Source: an uncultured Rhizobiaceae group bacterium (GTDB taxonomy: Bacteria; Pseudomonadota; Alphaproteobacteria; Rhizobiales; Rhizobiaceae). From it: a stretch of 64,000 nucleotides of DNA. The stretch's first letter is position 1, and each line of letters begins with the position of its first letter. The notes beneath the pieces were generated by a model. It was not told the DNA's origin. It saw only the letters and a program-made list of their open reading frames with translations, and did no database searches. Shown piece by piece: positions 26,112 to 34,978 of the stretch. Location of the stretch: the NCBI GenBank assembly GCA_937958815.1, contig CALGMR010000012.1:62001-126000 (forward strand). The letters are read 5' to 3'. The position numbers and the translations under genes were made by a program.

Positions 26112-28130
26112 TCAATCAATGATGGGAGGCCGCCCCGTTGCAACAGCGGTGACCGTGGCTTCTACCAATGTGTCACGAGATTCCAACGTGGCGCGCTTTT
26201 CACCTGTTGAAATTGAAATTTCAAACTCATGGGCGCCAGCCTCTTGCACCAATTCAGTTGCACGCAATATTGCAAATTCTTCGGCGTTCTTCAGGGCTGC
26301 CGTTTCTTCTGCAAACGGATTTTCCAGCCCTGTCACGTGAAAGCGCCCTTCTGCAGGTTGCGAAATGGTCACGTCGAAACGAATTGAAATTTGACCAACC
26401 ACGGCGCCAATCGCATTGGCTACATCAGCGTGTTCGGGAACAATTGCTGTTGTGTTCAGCAGATCGGCGGCTTTTGGGTGGTATTGATGTGCCGAAGCAC
26501 CCAGCCCGATTAACGGGCGATCCAATTTCATATCAAGGGACACCATTTCAGACTTTGTAGATTTTGAAGCCCGCTGATCCAGAACGTCTTGCACCAGCTC
26601 GTGTTGCAAAAGGTCAGCTCCATTGCGGCCTTCAATTTCAAACGCTGTTTGCAAAACAATCTCTGCCGAACGCCGTTGCACACGTTCGATGATCCGTTCT
26701 GCAAGTTTTAGCGGGTCATCCATGAAAGCGTTGCCGGACCCGTCGCGTCGTCGCGCAAACAATTGAAGAGCTTTCAGTGCTGCAGTTTTGTCCCAAATGT
26801 CATGATGGTTGAGGGCATGCATGGCGTCACTTGGTGTAAGACCCGCGACCAACACCAATCCGCGACCGACCAATTTGTTCAAAGATGCCGCTTCGCTGGT
26901 GTTTTGCAGAAAGCCCTCAAGTGGTTGTGGCACGTCACTCAATCGTTCAAACAATTTGGATTCATTGGCAGATAGTCCTGCTGCAGATTCAGATCCTGAT
27001 AGCATGGCGAACCGTCCGTCGTGGCGTCCATTGAGTACGCTTTTCAGTTGTTGATCCAATGCGGCATGGATAGGTTCACCAAATTGTTTTGCAATGAGAC
27101 TGATGGGTGCAAGACGCTTAGGGCCAAGAGAAATTTCGGGCCGCAACGCTGGTCCATCAAGACCAACTTCTGAATCTCCGCCCAGACCAAAAGTGTGCAT
27201 GGCAACGGCTTCCACCATCGTGCGAAAACCGCCCACCATAGCACCGTCTGGATCGAGTTTTGGGCGACCATCTTCCAATATGGCAATATCTGATGTGGTG
27301 CCGCCAATATCGTTCACAAACGCTTTTTCGGCACCAGTCAAATATCGCGCGCCCACCAAACTGGCCGCTGGGCCAGACAGGATGGTTTCAATGGGGCGGC
27401 GCTTGGCAAATTCAGCGCTTACCAATGCCCCGTCGCCGCGCACCACCATAACTGGCGCTGCGATGTTGTGCGCAGCAAGCATTTTATGGGTGGCCTCAAT
27501 CAAGCGCGTGATCATGGGAACCAGCCTGGCGTTAAGCACAGTGGTCAATGCACGTTTGGGTCCATTTAAACGCGCAGACAATTCATGGCTACAAGTGACA
27601 GCCTTTCCCGTTTTGGCGAATATATAGTCGCGTACGGTGATTTCATGTTCTGGATTTCGAACGGCAAAATATCCAGCCACGGCAAAACCCGTGACACTGT
27701 CTCTCAAATCTTCGATCTGGTTTTCCAGTTCGGACAAGTCCAGAGGTTTGGCTTGCGCGCCATGGGTGGTGTGGCCTCCAGGAAGCATGATAACCGGATC
27801 TTGGCCCAGTGCATCGGCAAGGCCAGCTTTTTCCAGGTCTTTGCGGTCAAACCCAATGGCGATGAGGGCTACTCGCCCGCCTTGCCCTTCAACCAAAGCA
27901 TTGGTGGCGAGTGTTGTGGAAACAGATACGAGCTTGATGTCTTCGGGCTGACAATTGGATTCTCTTATGGCCGCTTCTGCTGCGCCTGCGATACCAATCG
28001 ATAAGTCATGGCGTGTGGTGAGGCTTTTGGCTTTCGCAACCAATTCTTGTTGTCCATTTTGGGCAGAATTGTCGAGCAAGGCGGCATCTGTAAATGTGCC
28101 ACCTGTATCAATACCTAGAAGAAGAGCCAT
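26112..28130 (-). CDS. Hydantoinase/oxoprolinase family protein, HyuA-like
   Basis: This 672-residue protein belongs to the ATP-dependent hydantoinase A/oxoprolinase family. The N-terminal ASKHA phosphate loop is LLGIDTGGTFTDAAL and the second is VNDIGGTTSDIAIL near residue 275. GLGGDSEVGLD follows near residue 315. Characterised relatives (N-methylhydantoinase, acetophenone carboxylase, 5-oxoprolinase) usually need a HyuB-type partner, and none is encoded next to it. It lies 89 bases after galE and may share its transcript. The substrate cannot be told. Confidence 0.82.
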   Translation of the reverse strand: MALLLGIDTGGTFTDAALLDNSAQNGQQELVAKAKSLTTRHDLSIGIAGAAEAAIRESNCQPEDIKLVSVSTTLATNALVEGQGGRVALIAIGFDRKDLEKAGLADALGQDPVIMLPGGHTTHGAQAKPLDLSELENQIEDLRDSVTGFAVAGYFAVRNPEHEITVRDYIFAKTGKAVTCSHELSARLNGPKRALTTVLNARLVPMITRLIEATHKMLAAHNIAAPVMVVRGDGALVSAEFAKRRPIETILSGPAASLVGARYLTGAEKAFVNDIGGTTSDIAILEDGRPKLDPDGAMVGGFRTMVEAVAMHTFGLGGDSEVGLDGPALRPEISLGPKRLAPISLIAKQFGEPIHAALDQQLKSVLNGRHDGRFAMLSGSESAAGLSANESKLFERLSDVPQPLEGFLQNTSEAASLNKLVGRGLVLVAGLTPSDAMHALNHHDIWDKTAALKALQLFARRRDGSGNAFMDDPLKLAERIIERVQRRSAEIVLQTAFEIEGRNGADLLQHELVQDVLDQRASKSTKSEMVSLDMKLDRPLIGLGASAHQYHPKAADLLNTTAIVPEHADVANAIGAVVGQISIRFDVTISQPAEGRFHVTGLENPFAEETAALKNAEEFAILRATELVQEAGAHEFEISISTGEKRATLESRDTLVEATVTAVATGRPPIID

Positions 28131-28219
28131 AAATGGCGGACCCCATCTGCAAAACGAATTGAGTCTATGTTGCGTTTTTAAAGCTCAATGCCAAGAGCAG
28201 AAATGCGTTCGTTCAATTT

Positions 28220-29266
28220 TTAAACGAGCGTCACTTTGTTCGTTAGGTTCGCCAGCTCTGGAGCGATGGGCGGAGATTCAAGTTTACTTTGGCCCAGTTT
28301 TTCTTCCCAAGCCAAGGCATGACGCACAATTGAGTCCAGTTCGGTATATTGAGGTTGCCATTTCAATCGGCTGGTCATGCGTGAGGCGTCGGCAACAATA
28401 GCGGGAATATCGCCCGCGCGTCGATCCATGAAACGAACATTGAAGTCATTTCCTGAAACGCGTTTGACAGCTTCAACAACATCCAGCACCGATGCGCCTT
28501 TGCTGTAACCTGCATTACAAGTGAATTTGCGACCACCATTGCGCAAAAATTGCAGCGCCACATAGTGGGCATTTGCAAGGTCAGACACGTGAATAAAATC
28601 ACGTATAGCACTGCCATCTGGCGTGCTGTAATCGGTCCCGTAAACATCGAAATGTTCGCGTTTTCCAGTTGCAGCTTCACAAGCCAGTTTCATCACATGG
28701 GTTGCACCGAGGGTTGAAAGGCCTGTGCGGCCTGCAGGGTCAGCGCCAGCAACATTGAAATAGCGCAACATGACATATCGCATTCCATGGGCGGTTGCCA
28801 CATCACGGATCATGCTTTCGCTCATGAGCTTTGACATGCCATAAGGCGAAGAAGGCACAAGAGGTGCAATTTCATCAACTGGCTTCAATGTGCTTGGTGC
28901 TTCATAAACGGCAGCCGTTGATGAAAATATGAATTGTTCAATGCCACATCGCACTGCTGTTTCCAGCAAAGTGCGGGTGCGGCATGTGTTGTTCTCATAA
29001 TATTTCAGCGGTTTCTCGAGAGACTCTGGAACGACTACAGAGCCGGCGAAGTGCACGATTGTATCGATTTTGTGGTCGCGAATTGATTTCTCTACCAGAG
29101 CGCGGTCGCCAATGTCGCCGATTACAAGTTTGGCTTTTGGTGCAACAGCCCATTCAAAACCCGTCACAAGATTGTCCAACACCACAACGTCTTCGCCGTG
29201 ATCCACACATTCCCAAACCATATGACTGCCGATATATCCGGCGCCGCCTGTAATCAGAACACTCAT
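28220..29266 (-). CDS. galE: UDP-glucose 4-epimerase
   Basis: GalE interconverts UDP-glucose and UDP-galactose (or the N-acetyl forms) for surface polysaccharides. The 348-residue product has the NAD loop VLITGGAGYIGSH, the catalytic Ser-Ser-Thr and YGMSK (Tyr-x-x-x-Lys) around residue 150, and LRYFNVAGADPAGRTG. The ATG at 29266 gives the canonical N-terminus; a GTG 12 bases upstream is less likely. Epimerases for other nucleotide sugars are possible, but the match to GalE is good throughout. Confidence 0.9.
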   Translation of the reverse strand: MSVLITGGAGYIGSHMVWECVDHGEDVVVLDNLVTGFEWAVAPKAKLVIGDIGDRALVEKSIRDHKIDTIVHFAGSVVVPESLEKPLKYYENNTCRTRTLLETAVRCGIEQFIFSSTAAVYEAPSTLKPVDEIAPLVPSSPYGMSKLMSESMIRDVATAHGMRYVMLRYFNVAGADPAGRTGLSTLGATHVMKLACEAATGKREHFDVYGTDYSTPDGSAIRDFIHVSDLANAHYVALQFLRNGGRKFTCNAGYSKGASVLDVVEAVKRVSGNDFNVRFMDRRAGDIPAIVADASRMTSRLKWQPQYTELDSIVRHALAWEEKLGQSKLESPPIAPELANLTNKVTLV

Positions 29267-29329
29267 GGGACCGTCCACTTTCCCAGTTGAAAATTTCCTC
29301 CATTGTGACGGACAAAGAGTTCCACAAGG

Positions 29330-30982
29330 TTAAGGTGTCAAAAGACTTTCAATTGAGGTTAACGAATCTGCTTCATGGGGTGGTTTGTCCCAGCGCAAAC
29401 GCGAAATTCGTGGAAAGCGCATGGCAACACCAGACTTATGTCGTTTGGAACGTTGTATGCCTTCAAACGCAATTTCCAACACAAGGCCAAAGTCTCTTTG
29501 CGCTTTCACGGAGCGCACTGGCCCAAAGCGTTCAACCGTGTTGTCGCGTACAAACTTGTCGATCTGTTTCAACTCTTCATCGGTGAAACCAAAATAGGCC
29601 TTGCCCACAGGCACCAGTGCGTCGTCCTCTGTCCAGACCCCAAACGTGTAGTCAGAATAATAACTGGATCGTTTGCCGTGGCCGCGCTGGGCATACATCA
29701 GCACAGCGTCAATAAGCATAGGATCTTTTTTCCACTTGAACCACGGCCCTTTGGGCCGGCCGGGCACGTAGATCGAATCCCACCGTTTGATCATCACACC
29801 CTCGATCACAGGATGCGGCAGGTTTTCACGCAATTGGGCAAGATCGTCCCAATTGGTTAAGGGAATAAGGGGGGAGATGTCAAATCGAGTGGGATCAAGC
29901 CTCTTGGCAAATGCTTCCAGTTGTCCGCGGCGCATTTCAAAACTTTGATCACGCAGATTGGTGGTTTCATCGGCCAGCAAATCGTAGGTGCGAACAACGA
30001 CTGGATGGGTGACCAACAATTTTTTGGATACGGTTTTGCGGTTTAATCTTTGCTGCAAGTCGCTGAAAGAACCTATCTCGATCTCGCCAGTGTTATTCGG
30101 GCGACCCACCAAAAGCTCTCCGTCCAATGATCCTTCAAAATCCATAGCCTCTACGAGATCAGGAAACGAACGGCTGATATCGTCGCCTGTGCGAGAATAT
30201 ATTCGTCTCGTCCCACCTTCAGATGTGACTTGAACGCGAATTCCGTCCCACTTCCATTCGGCAGCGTAATGATCAGGATCAAGTTTGCGCATGTCACTAT
30301 CTGCAAGGGCGTTGGCCAACATCGCAGGCCTGAAGGGGGCTGCAGCAAGATGACTGGGTTTATCAGCTTTGCCTTCCAACCACGCAAATAAATCTTCATA
30401 GGGAATTTCCAGCCCGTGCCAGAGCTCTTCAATTTCAATTATGTCGATCTTAATATATCGTTTGCCAAATTCGCTTAGCGCTTGTTTGGCAAGCCTTGCC
30501 GAAACGCCAATGCGCATTCCTCCAGTCACTAGTTTCAACAAGGCGTATCGGCCAGAGGCATCCAATTGATCAAGCCAGTTCGAAACTTGACCCATGGCCT
30601 CGGTTTTACCGAGCGTGTTCAGCGTTTCGACAATCTGTGTGAGTGAAAGATCGGCTGCAGATTTATCAGATGCTGGCTGCACGTCATGGCCTTGTCCTGC
30701 AGTGCGCTGTTCACTGTCCCAAACAAGCGCAATTGTCTCTGCCAAGTCGCCCACATAATCGTAAGAGAGTTTGAACAGAACTTCATCCATGCGCTCGTTC
30801 ATCAAACCGCGCAGCATGGCGGGTTTTACACTTGCCACATCCAAGTCACGAGTGATTGCAGCAAGTGCGTAGCCTCGGTCGGGATCGGGCGTTCGCGCAA
30901 AATAGTCGACCAGGAGTCGGATTTTCCCATTGCGAGAAGGTGTGAGTACAAGCCGATCAAGAAGGTGGGCGAAACTCTCCAT
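29330..30982 (-). CDS. ATP-dependent DNA ligase (ligase-associated repair type)
   Basis: This 550-residue ATP-dependent ligase seals nicks during repair, alongside the essential NAD-dependent LigA presumed elsewhere. The adenylation lysine is K244 in EWKWDGIR. A helical DNA-binding domain precedes it (about 1-215), and an OB-fold follows, with VIEGVMIKRWDS and WFKWKKDP. It lacks the Ku-partner polymerase and phosphoesterase domains of LigD. It is the type encoded with a metallo-beta-lactamase exonuclease, a DEXH helicase and a PdeM-type phosphoesterase. Only the exonuclease is present here, overlapping by one base (TGATG). Confidence 0.88.
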   Translation of the reverse strand: MESFAHLLDRLVLTPSRNGKIRLLVDYFARTPDPDRGYALAAITRDLDVASVKPAMLRGLMNERMDEVLFKLSYDYVGDLAETIALVWDSEQRTAGQGHDVQPASDKSAADLSLTQIVETLNTLGKTEAMGQVSNWLDQLDASGRYALLKLVTGGMRIGVSARLAKQALSEFGKRYIKIDIIEIEELWHGLEIPYEDLFAWLEGKADKPSHLAAAPFRPAMLANALADSDMRKLDPDHYAAEWKWDGIRVQVTSEGGTRRIYSRTGDDISRSFPDLVEAMDFEGSLDGELLVGRPNNTGEIEIGSFSDLQQRLNRKTVSKKLLVTHPVVVRTYDLLADETTNLRDQSFEMRRGQLEAFAKRLDPTRFDISPLIPLTNWDDLAQLRENLPHPVIEGVMIKRWDSIYVPGRPKGPWFKWKKDPMLIDAVLMYAQRGHGKRSSYYSDYTFGVWTEDDALVPVGKAYFGFTDEELKQIDKFVRDNTVERFGPVRSVKAQRDFGLVLEIAFEGIQRSKRHKSGVAMRFPRISRLRWDKPPHEADSLTSIESLLTP

Positions 30983-31992
30983 CACTCGCTCTCGTCTTCA
31001 TAGCCAACCAGATGAAGAGGGCGTGCTTTTATTTGATTCAATTCGCACCACCGCACCAAAGCGTCATCGCGTCCATGGGTTACCCAAACTTCTCTGGGTT
31101 TAATTTCCAAAATTGTGTCGAGCAATTCATCCCAATCGCAATGGTCAGATAAGATGAGAGGCAATTCCACACCGCGTTGTCTTGCGCGTTGGCGCACTTG
31201 CATCCAACCAGAAGCAAAACAAATGATGGGATCTGGAAAGCGCCGCGCCCATTTATCGGTAAATGCAGATGGCGGGCCCATAACTATTGAACCAGCAAAA
31301 TCGCCTTTTTCACCTTTGGCAAGTGTTGCAGATGAGAGTGGCCCAAGCTCGACACCTTGCGTTTCATAATAGTCGCAGAGTTTCTTCAGTGCACCGTGTA
31401 TGAAAATGGTTTTGTTGTGCCCAGCTTCGCGAATAAGCGAGATGAGGCGCTGTGCTTTGCCTAAAGCATAAACACCCACCAGATGAGCGCTTTCGGGAAA
31501 CTGTTGCACCGAGGACAACAGTTTTTGAATTTCACCGACGTCGTCAGGATGACGAAACACAGGCAATGCAAATGTCGCTTCTGTGATGAACACATCGCAG
31601 GGTACGGGCTCGAATGACAGGCATGATGGGTCGCGACGGCGTTTGTAGTCACCAGATGCCACAATGCGCAGGCCTTGATGTTCCACCAAGATTTGTGCCG
31701 ATCCCAACACATGGCCTGCTGGCCAAAACCCGATCGTCACGCCGTTTAGAACAAACGTTTCACGCAGGTTTGCAACATGGCGCTCACTGCAAAATTCTTC
31801 TCCATAGCGGATCGCCATAATGTCCAGCGTCTGCTCAGTGGCCCACACACTGTGATGACCAGATCGCGCATGGTCTGCGTGGCCATGGGTAATGAGTGCA
31901 CGATCAACAGGCTGGACCGGATCGATATAGAAGTCGCTAACAGGGCAATACAGGCCTTTGGGTGTGGGATGAAGAAGTTGATCAGGGCGCAT
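30982..31992 (-). CDS. Ligase-associated exonuclease, metallo-beta-lactamase fold
   Basis: This 336-residue protein is the mRNA 3'-processing/SNM1-like exonuclease that travels with bacterial ATP-dependent repair ligases. The metal site is THGHADHAR (H36, H38, D40, H41), and the beta-CASP part includes LVGVYALGKAQRL and the conserved C-terminal SDHCDWDELL and WVTHGRDDAL. Its stop overlaps the ligase start, so the two are made together. The helicase and phosphoesterase members of the four-gene set are missing from this locus. The function rests on family association, not on a tested relative that I can name. Confidence 0.85.
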   Translation of the reverse strand: MRPDQLLHPTPKGLYCPVSDFYIDPVQPVDRALITHGHADHARSGHHSVWATEQTLDIMAIRYGEEFCSERHVANLRETFVLNGVTIGFWPAGHVLGSAQILVEHQGLRIVASGDYKRRRDPSCLSFEPVPCDVFITEATFALPVFRHPDDVGEIQKLLSSVQQFPESAHLVGVYALGKAQRLISLIREAGHNKTIFIHGALKKLCDYYETQGVELGPLSSATLAKGEKGDFAGSIVMGPPSAFTDKWARRFPDPIICFASGWMQVRQRARQRGVELPLILSDHCDWDELLDTILEIKPREVWVTHGRDDALVRWCELNQIKARPLHLVGYEDESE

Positions 31993-32027
31993 AGGTTAGT
32001 TTAACAGAACGAACGAAAAATGGTTCC

Positions 32028-32720
32028 CTAATTCTCCGCTCTCGCAGTCGTATAGAATGTGCAGAGATGATTGAGAAAACATGTTTCACATTTGGGCGCT
32101 CTGGATGCACAGACTGTCTTTCCAAACTGAAGTAACCAAAAGTGCCCATCCCGCAACGCCCAATCAGGTGAACGGTCTTCTAAATTTTGGGCGGTTTGAG
32201 CTTCTGTTTTTCCTCGTGCCAGACCTGTGCGATTGGCAACGCGATGAACGTGCGTGTCAACGGCAATTACGTCTTCACCAAATGTGAAACTCATAACAAT
32301 GTCTGCGCATTTGCGGCCAATGCCCGGAAGTTTCATCAATCCCTCGCGATTTGACGGTACAACGCCGCCACATTCATCAAGCAAATATCGGCACATCTTT
32401 TTCAGATTTCGTGTTTTCATATTGTACAAACCGGCGGGCTTAATCGCGGCGGCAATCGTTTCATCTTCCACCATCAAGATTGCTTGCGGTGTTTCCGCCA
32501 AAGCAAACAAGGCCTGTGAGGCCTTGGCTGTATTCTCATCGCGGCTTTGTGCTGACAACATGCAAGATACACAGGAACGAAAGGGATCAGGTTGATCTTT
32601 TGGCCCTTTGGCTGTTGGTGTTCGCCCGGGCATGTGCGCTTCGAGCAAGCGATAAGCTTTTTCCACGTCGGCCGGTGACAACAATTTATCTGCAAAAGTG
32701 GCATTCTTGCTTTGGCTCAT
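32028..32720 (-). CDS. Endonuclease III-like DNA glycosylase (paralogue 1)
   Basis: This 230-residue HhH-GPD protein has the full bifunctional glycosylase/AP-lyase set: the hairpin LPGIGRKCADIV with catalytic K137, D155 in VDTHVHR and a [4Fe-4S] loop (C204, C211, C214, C220). It probably excises oxidised or other damaged bases. It differs from the canonical Nth gene 1.5 kb away (34247-34978) in the substrate helix (SCMLSAQSRDENT) and is probably a specialised paralogue. It lies 17 bases downstream of the Ada-like gene in the same direction. Confidence 0.85.
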   Translation of the reverse strand: MSQSKNATFADKLLSPADVEKAYRLLEAHMPGRTPTAKGPKDQPDPFRSCVSCMLSAQSRDENTAKASQALFALAETPQAILMVEDETIAAAIKPAGLYNMKTRNLKKMCRYLLDECGGVVPSNREGLMKLPGIGRKCADIVMSFTFGEDVIAVDTHVHRVANRTGLARGKTEAQTAQNLEDRSPDWALRDGHFWLLQFGKTVCASRAPKCETCFLNHLCTFYTTARAEN

Positions 32721-32737
32721 GGTTCAGGCTTTCATAT

Positions 32738-33661
32738 TCAAGCAGCGTTTGTTCCTGCCTCCCAACCCAACATGGCGCGTTTTCGTGTCAGCCCCCAATG
32801 GTAACCTGTAAGTTTGCCGCTTTTACCTATGACACGATGACACGGCACAACAAACGAGATCGGGTTGCGTCCCACAGCAGCGCCAACGGCGCGAGATGCT
32901 TTTGGGTTGCCCAAATGATTGGCAAGGTCTGAATATGTGGTTGCTTGGCCCACCGGAATTTTCAACAAACCTTCCCAAACACGAATTTGAAAATCCGTTC
33001 CAATCAAGACAACGCGCAGGGGTTCATCTTGCTGCCAGCGTTGCGGGTTGAAGACACGCGTTGTGTAAGGCGCGGTAAACGGCTCATCTTCTACATAAGT
33101 CGCTCTTGGCCAACGTTTCATCATATCAGCCAAAGCATGTTCGCGGCTGAAGTTTTCCATTTCACCATCGTGGCGTCCAAGGCTTGGACGATCTTCAGTG
33201 TCGGCGAAAGCCAAGCCGGCCAATCCGCGATTCGTCGCCATCACCAGGGCCAAGCCAAACGGACAGGGATGGAAACCATACCGGATCGTGACCCCTTCAC
33301 CGCCCGTTTTGTAAACACCAGGCGACATGGCCTCATGGGTGACAAAAAGATCGTGCAACCGCGCAGGGCTGGATAGACCGAGTTCCAGAGACGCATCCAA
33401 AATGGGCAAACCTTCGCCCAGCATCCGCTTGGCGTGGTCCAAAGTCACTGCCTGTAAAAAAGCCTTTGGCGACAAACCTGCCCAACGGGTGAATGTCTTT
33501 TGCAAACGGGTTTGTTCCATGCCTGTGAGTCGCGCGAGATCGTCCAGCTCCGGTTGGCCCTGCCAGTTTTCGGTAATGTGCTCCAAAACCAATCTCACGG
33601 TTTCATAATCCGTGTGCGCTTCAGTAAAATCAGCTGAAGGTTTTAAGTTGGTCGCCAACAT
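32738..33661 (-). CDS. Ada-like regulator/O6-methylguanine methyltransferase
   Basis: This 307-residue protein combines an AraC-type helix-turn-helix domain (about residues 20-118) with a methylguanine-DNA methyltransferase domain whose acceptor Cys is C274 in VPCHRVIGK. It lacks the N-terminal zinc domain with the methylphosphotriester-accepting cysteines of E. coli Ada, so it cannot be switched on the same way. It therefore repairs O6-alkylguanine and may bind DNA constitutively or sense methylation through C274. The endonuclease III-like gene follows in the same direction. Confidence 0.88.
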   Translation of the reverse strand: MLATNLKPSADFTEAHTDYETVRLVLEHITENWQGQPELDDLARLTGMEQTRLQKTFTRWAGLSPKAFLQAVTLDHAKRMLGEGLPILDASLELGLSSPARLHDLFVTHEAMSPGVYKTGGEGVTIRYGFHPCPFGLALVMATNRGLAGLAFADTEDRPSLGRHDGEMENFSREHALADMMKRWPRATYVEDEPFTAPYTTRVFNPQRWQQDEPLRVVLIGTDFQIRVWEGLLKIPVGQATTYSDLANHLGNPKASRAVGAAVGRNPISFVVPCHRVIGKSGKLTGYHWGLTRKRAMLGWEAGTNAA

Positions 33662-33738
33662 GGGAATACTCCTGTTCCATTGACATCATTTGACAACAGA
33701 CCAGCAGGGGAAGCCACCCGAAACTTGCACATGTTATG

Positions 33739-34224
33739 TTATCTTTTGGCGCGGGAAAGAGCGTTCGAAAATGCGTGAGCAAAAGTTTCCCGATCCACAG
33801 GATTGAGAAAATAACCCAATTCCACTTCACGGCTACGATTGGCCAAACGCATTTTGGTGATGCCAATTTCCTCATGGCGGTCGACTTCAAAACGCGTGCC
33901 GAACTGTGGAAACTCAAATTCTGATTTACGGCCCTTGGCTGTTACTTTTCGAAGCAACACATGTTGGCGTGATACTTCTACATCTTCATAGGCTTTGGCT
34001 GCACGATAATTTACCTTGAAGGCCCAAAAGATAATTAGAAAATCCAGCCCCATGAAACCAAGCACTGGCCACAAACCGAGGGAAAAGAACACCAATCCCA
34101 CGGTGAGACAAACCGCGCCAATCGCAACCATCAGCCACTTAAACCCTTCCGCTCCAAGAGAACGATAGGGGGTCAGCCGAGCTGCAAAAACAAGTTCATC
34201 CGTGGGGATATTGTGCGTAGTCAT
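33739..34224 (-). CDS. DUF2244 domain membrane protein
   Basis: This 161-residue protein matches the alphaproteobacterial DUF2244 family, whose function is unknown. Two adjacent membrane helices lie at about residues 29-73 (LMVAIGAVCLTVGLVFF and LGFMGLDFLIIFWAF), followed by a soluble beta-rich domain with VSRQHVLLRK and FGTRFEVDRHEEIGITKMRLANR. The ATG at 34224 is chosen; an upstream frame would run into nth. Its start codon is only 22 bases from the divergent nth start, a neighbour pair I recall from other alphaproteobacteria. Confidence 0.8.
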   Translation of the reverse strand: MTTHNIPTDELVFAARLTPYRSLGAEGFKWLMVAIGAVCLTVGLVFFSLGLWPVLGFMGLDFLIIFWAFKVNYRAAKAYEDVEVSRQHVLLRKVTAKGRKSEFEFPQFGTRFEVDRHEEIGITKMRLANRSREVELGYFLNPVDRETFAHAFSNALSRAKR

Positions 34225-34246
34225 CTGGCCAGTATAAGAGGGTATG

Positions 34247-34978
34247 ATGTCAGAAAAAACACTTAAAAAGTCGCAGGCAAATTTGCGCAAAAAAAAATTG
34301 CCGAGAGCAAAATACACGCAAGACGAAATGCGTGAAATTTTTGCGCGTTTCAAACTTCAACGCCCTGAGCCCAAAGGCGAACTCGATCATGTAAATCCGT
34401 TCACGCTCGTTGTGGCTGTTGCTTTGTCTGCCCAAGCCACCGATGTGGGCGTCAACAAAGCAACGAAAGCGCTGTTTGAAGTAGCAGACACACCAGAAAA
34501 AATGGTGGCTCTAGGCGAGGACAAAGTTCGAGATTACATCAAAACGATCGGGCTTTATCGCAACAAAGCAAAAAACGTGATGTTGTTGTCGCAGAAGCTC
34601 ATTGATGACTTTGGCAGTGTTGTGCCCATGGATCGCGAAGCACTTATGACATTGCCCGGCGTTGGCCGCAAAACGGCAAATGTTGTGATGTCCATGGCTT
34701 TCGGAATCCCCACAATGGCCGTCGATACTCACGTGTTTCGCATTGGTCACCGCATGGGCATGGCGCCCGGCAAGACGCCAGATGATGTGGAAGATATTTT
34801 GATGAAGCGGATTCCCGAGGAATATCTCTTCCATGCCCATCACTGGTTGATTTTACATGGCCGTTACACGTGCAAAGCGCGCAAGCCGGAATGTGAAGCC
34901 TGCATCATTGCGGACCTTTGTAAATCTAAGGAAAAAACCTGTGATGTACCTGCAGCGATTGTGCCTTTGGAAGACTAA
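34247..34978 (+). CDS. nth: Endonuclease III
   Basis: Nth removes oxidised pyrimidines and cuts the backbone by beta-elimination. The 243-residue product has LPGVGRKTANVV with K142, D160 in VDTHVFRIGHR and the [4Fe-4S] loop C209, C216, C219, C225. The length is slightly above the usual 210-230 because of a basic N-terminal extension. The ATG at 34247 follows GAGGG at 34238-34242; an ATG at 34244 is an alternative. It ends in a 4-base convergent overlap with the EI24 gene. Confidence 0.94.
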   Translation: MSEKTLKKSQANLRKKKLPRAKYTQDEMREIFARFKLQRPEPKGELDHVNPFTLVVAVALSAQATDVGVNKATKALFEVADTPEKMVALGEDKVRDYIKTIGLYRNKAKNVMLLSQKLIDDFGSVVPMDREALMTLPGVGRKTANVVMSMAFGIPTMAVDTHVFRIGHRMGMAPGKTPDDVEDILMKRIPEEYLFHAHHWLILHGRYTCKARKPECEACIIADLCKSKEKTCDVPAAIVPLED

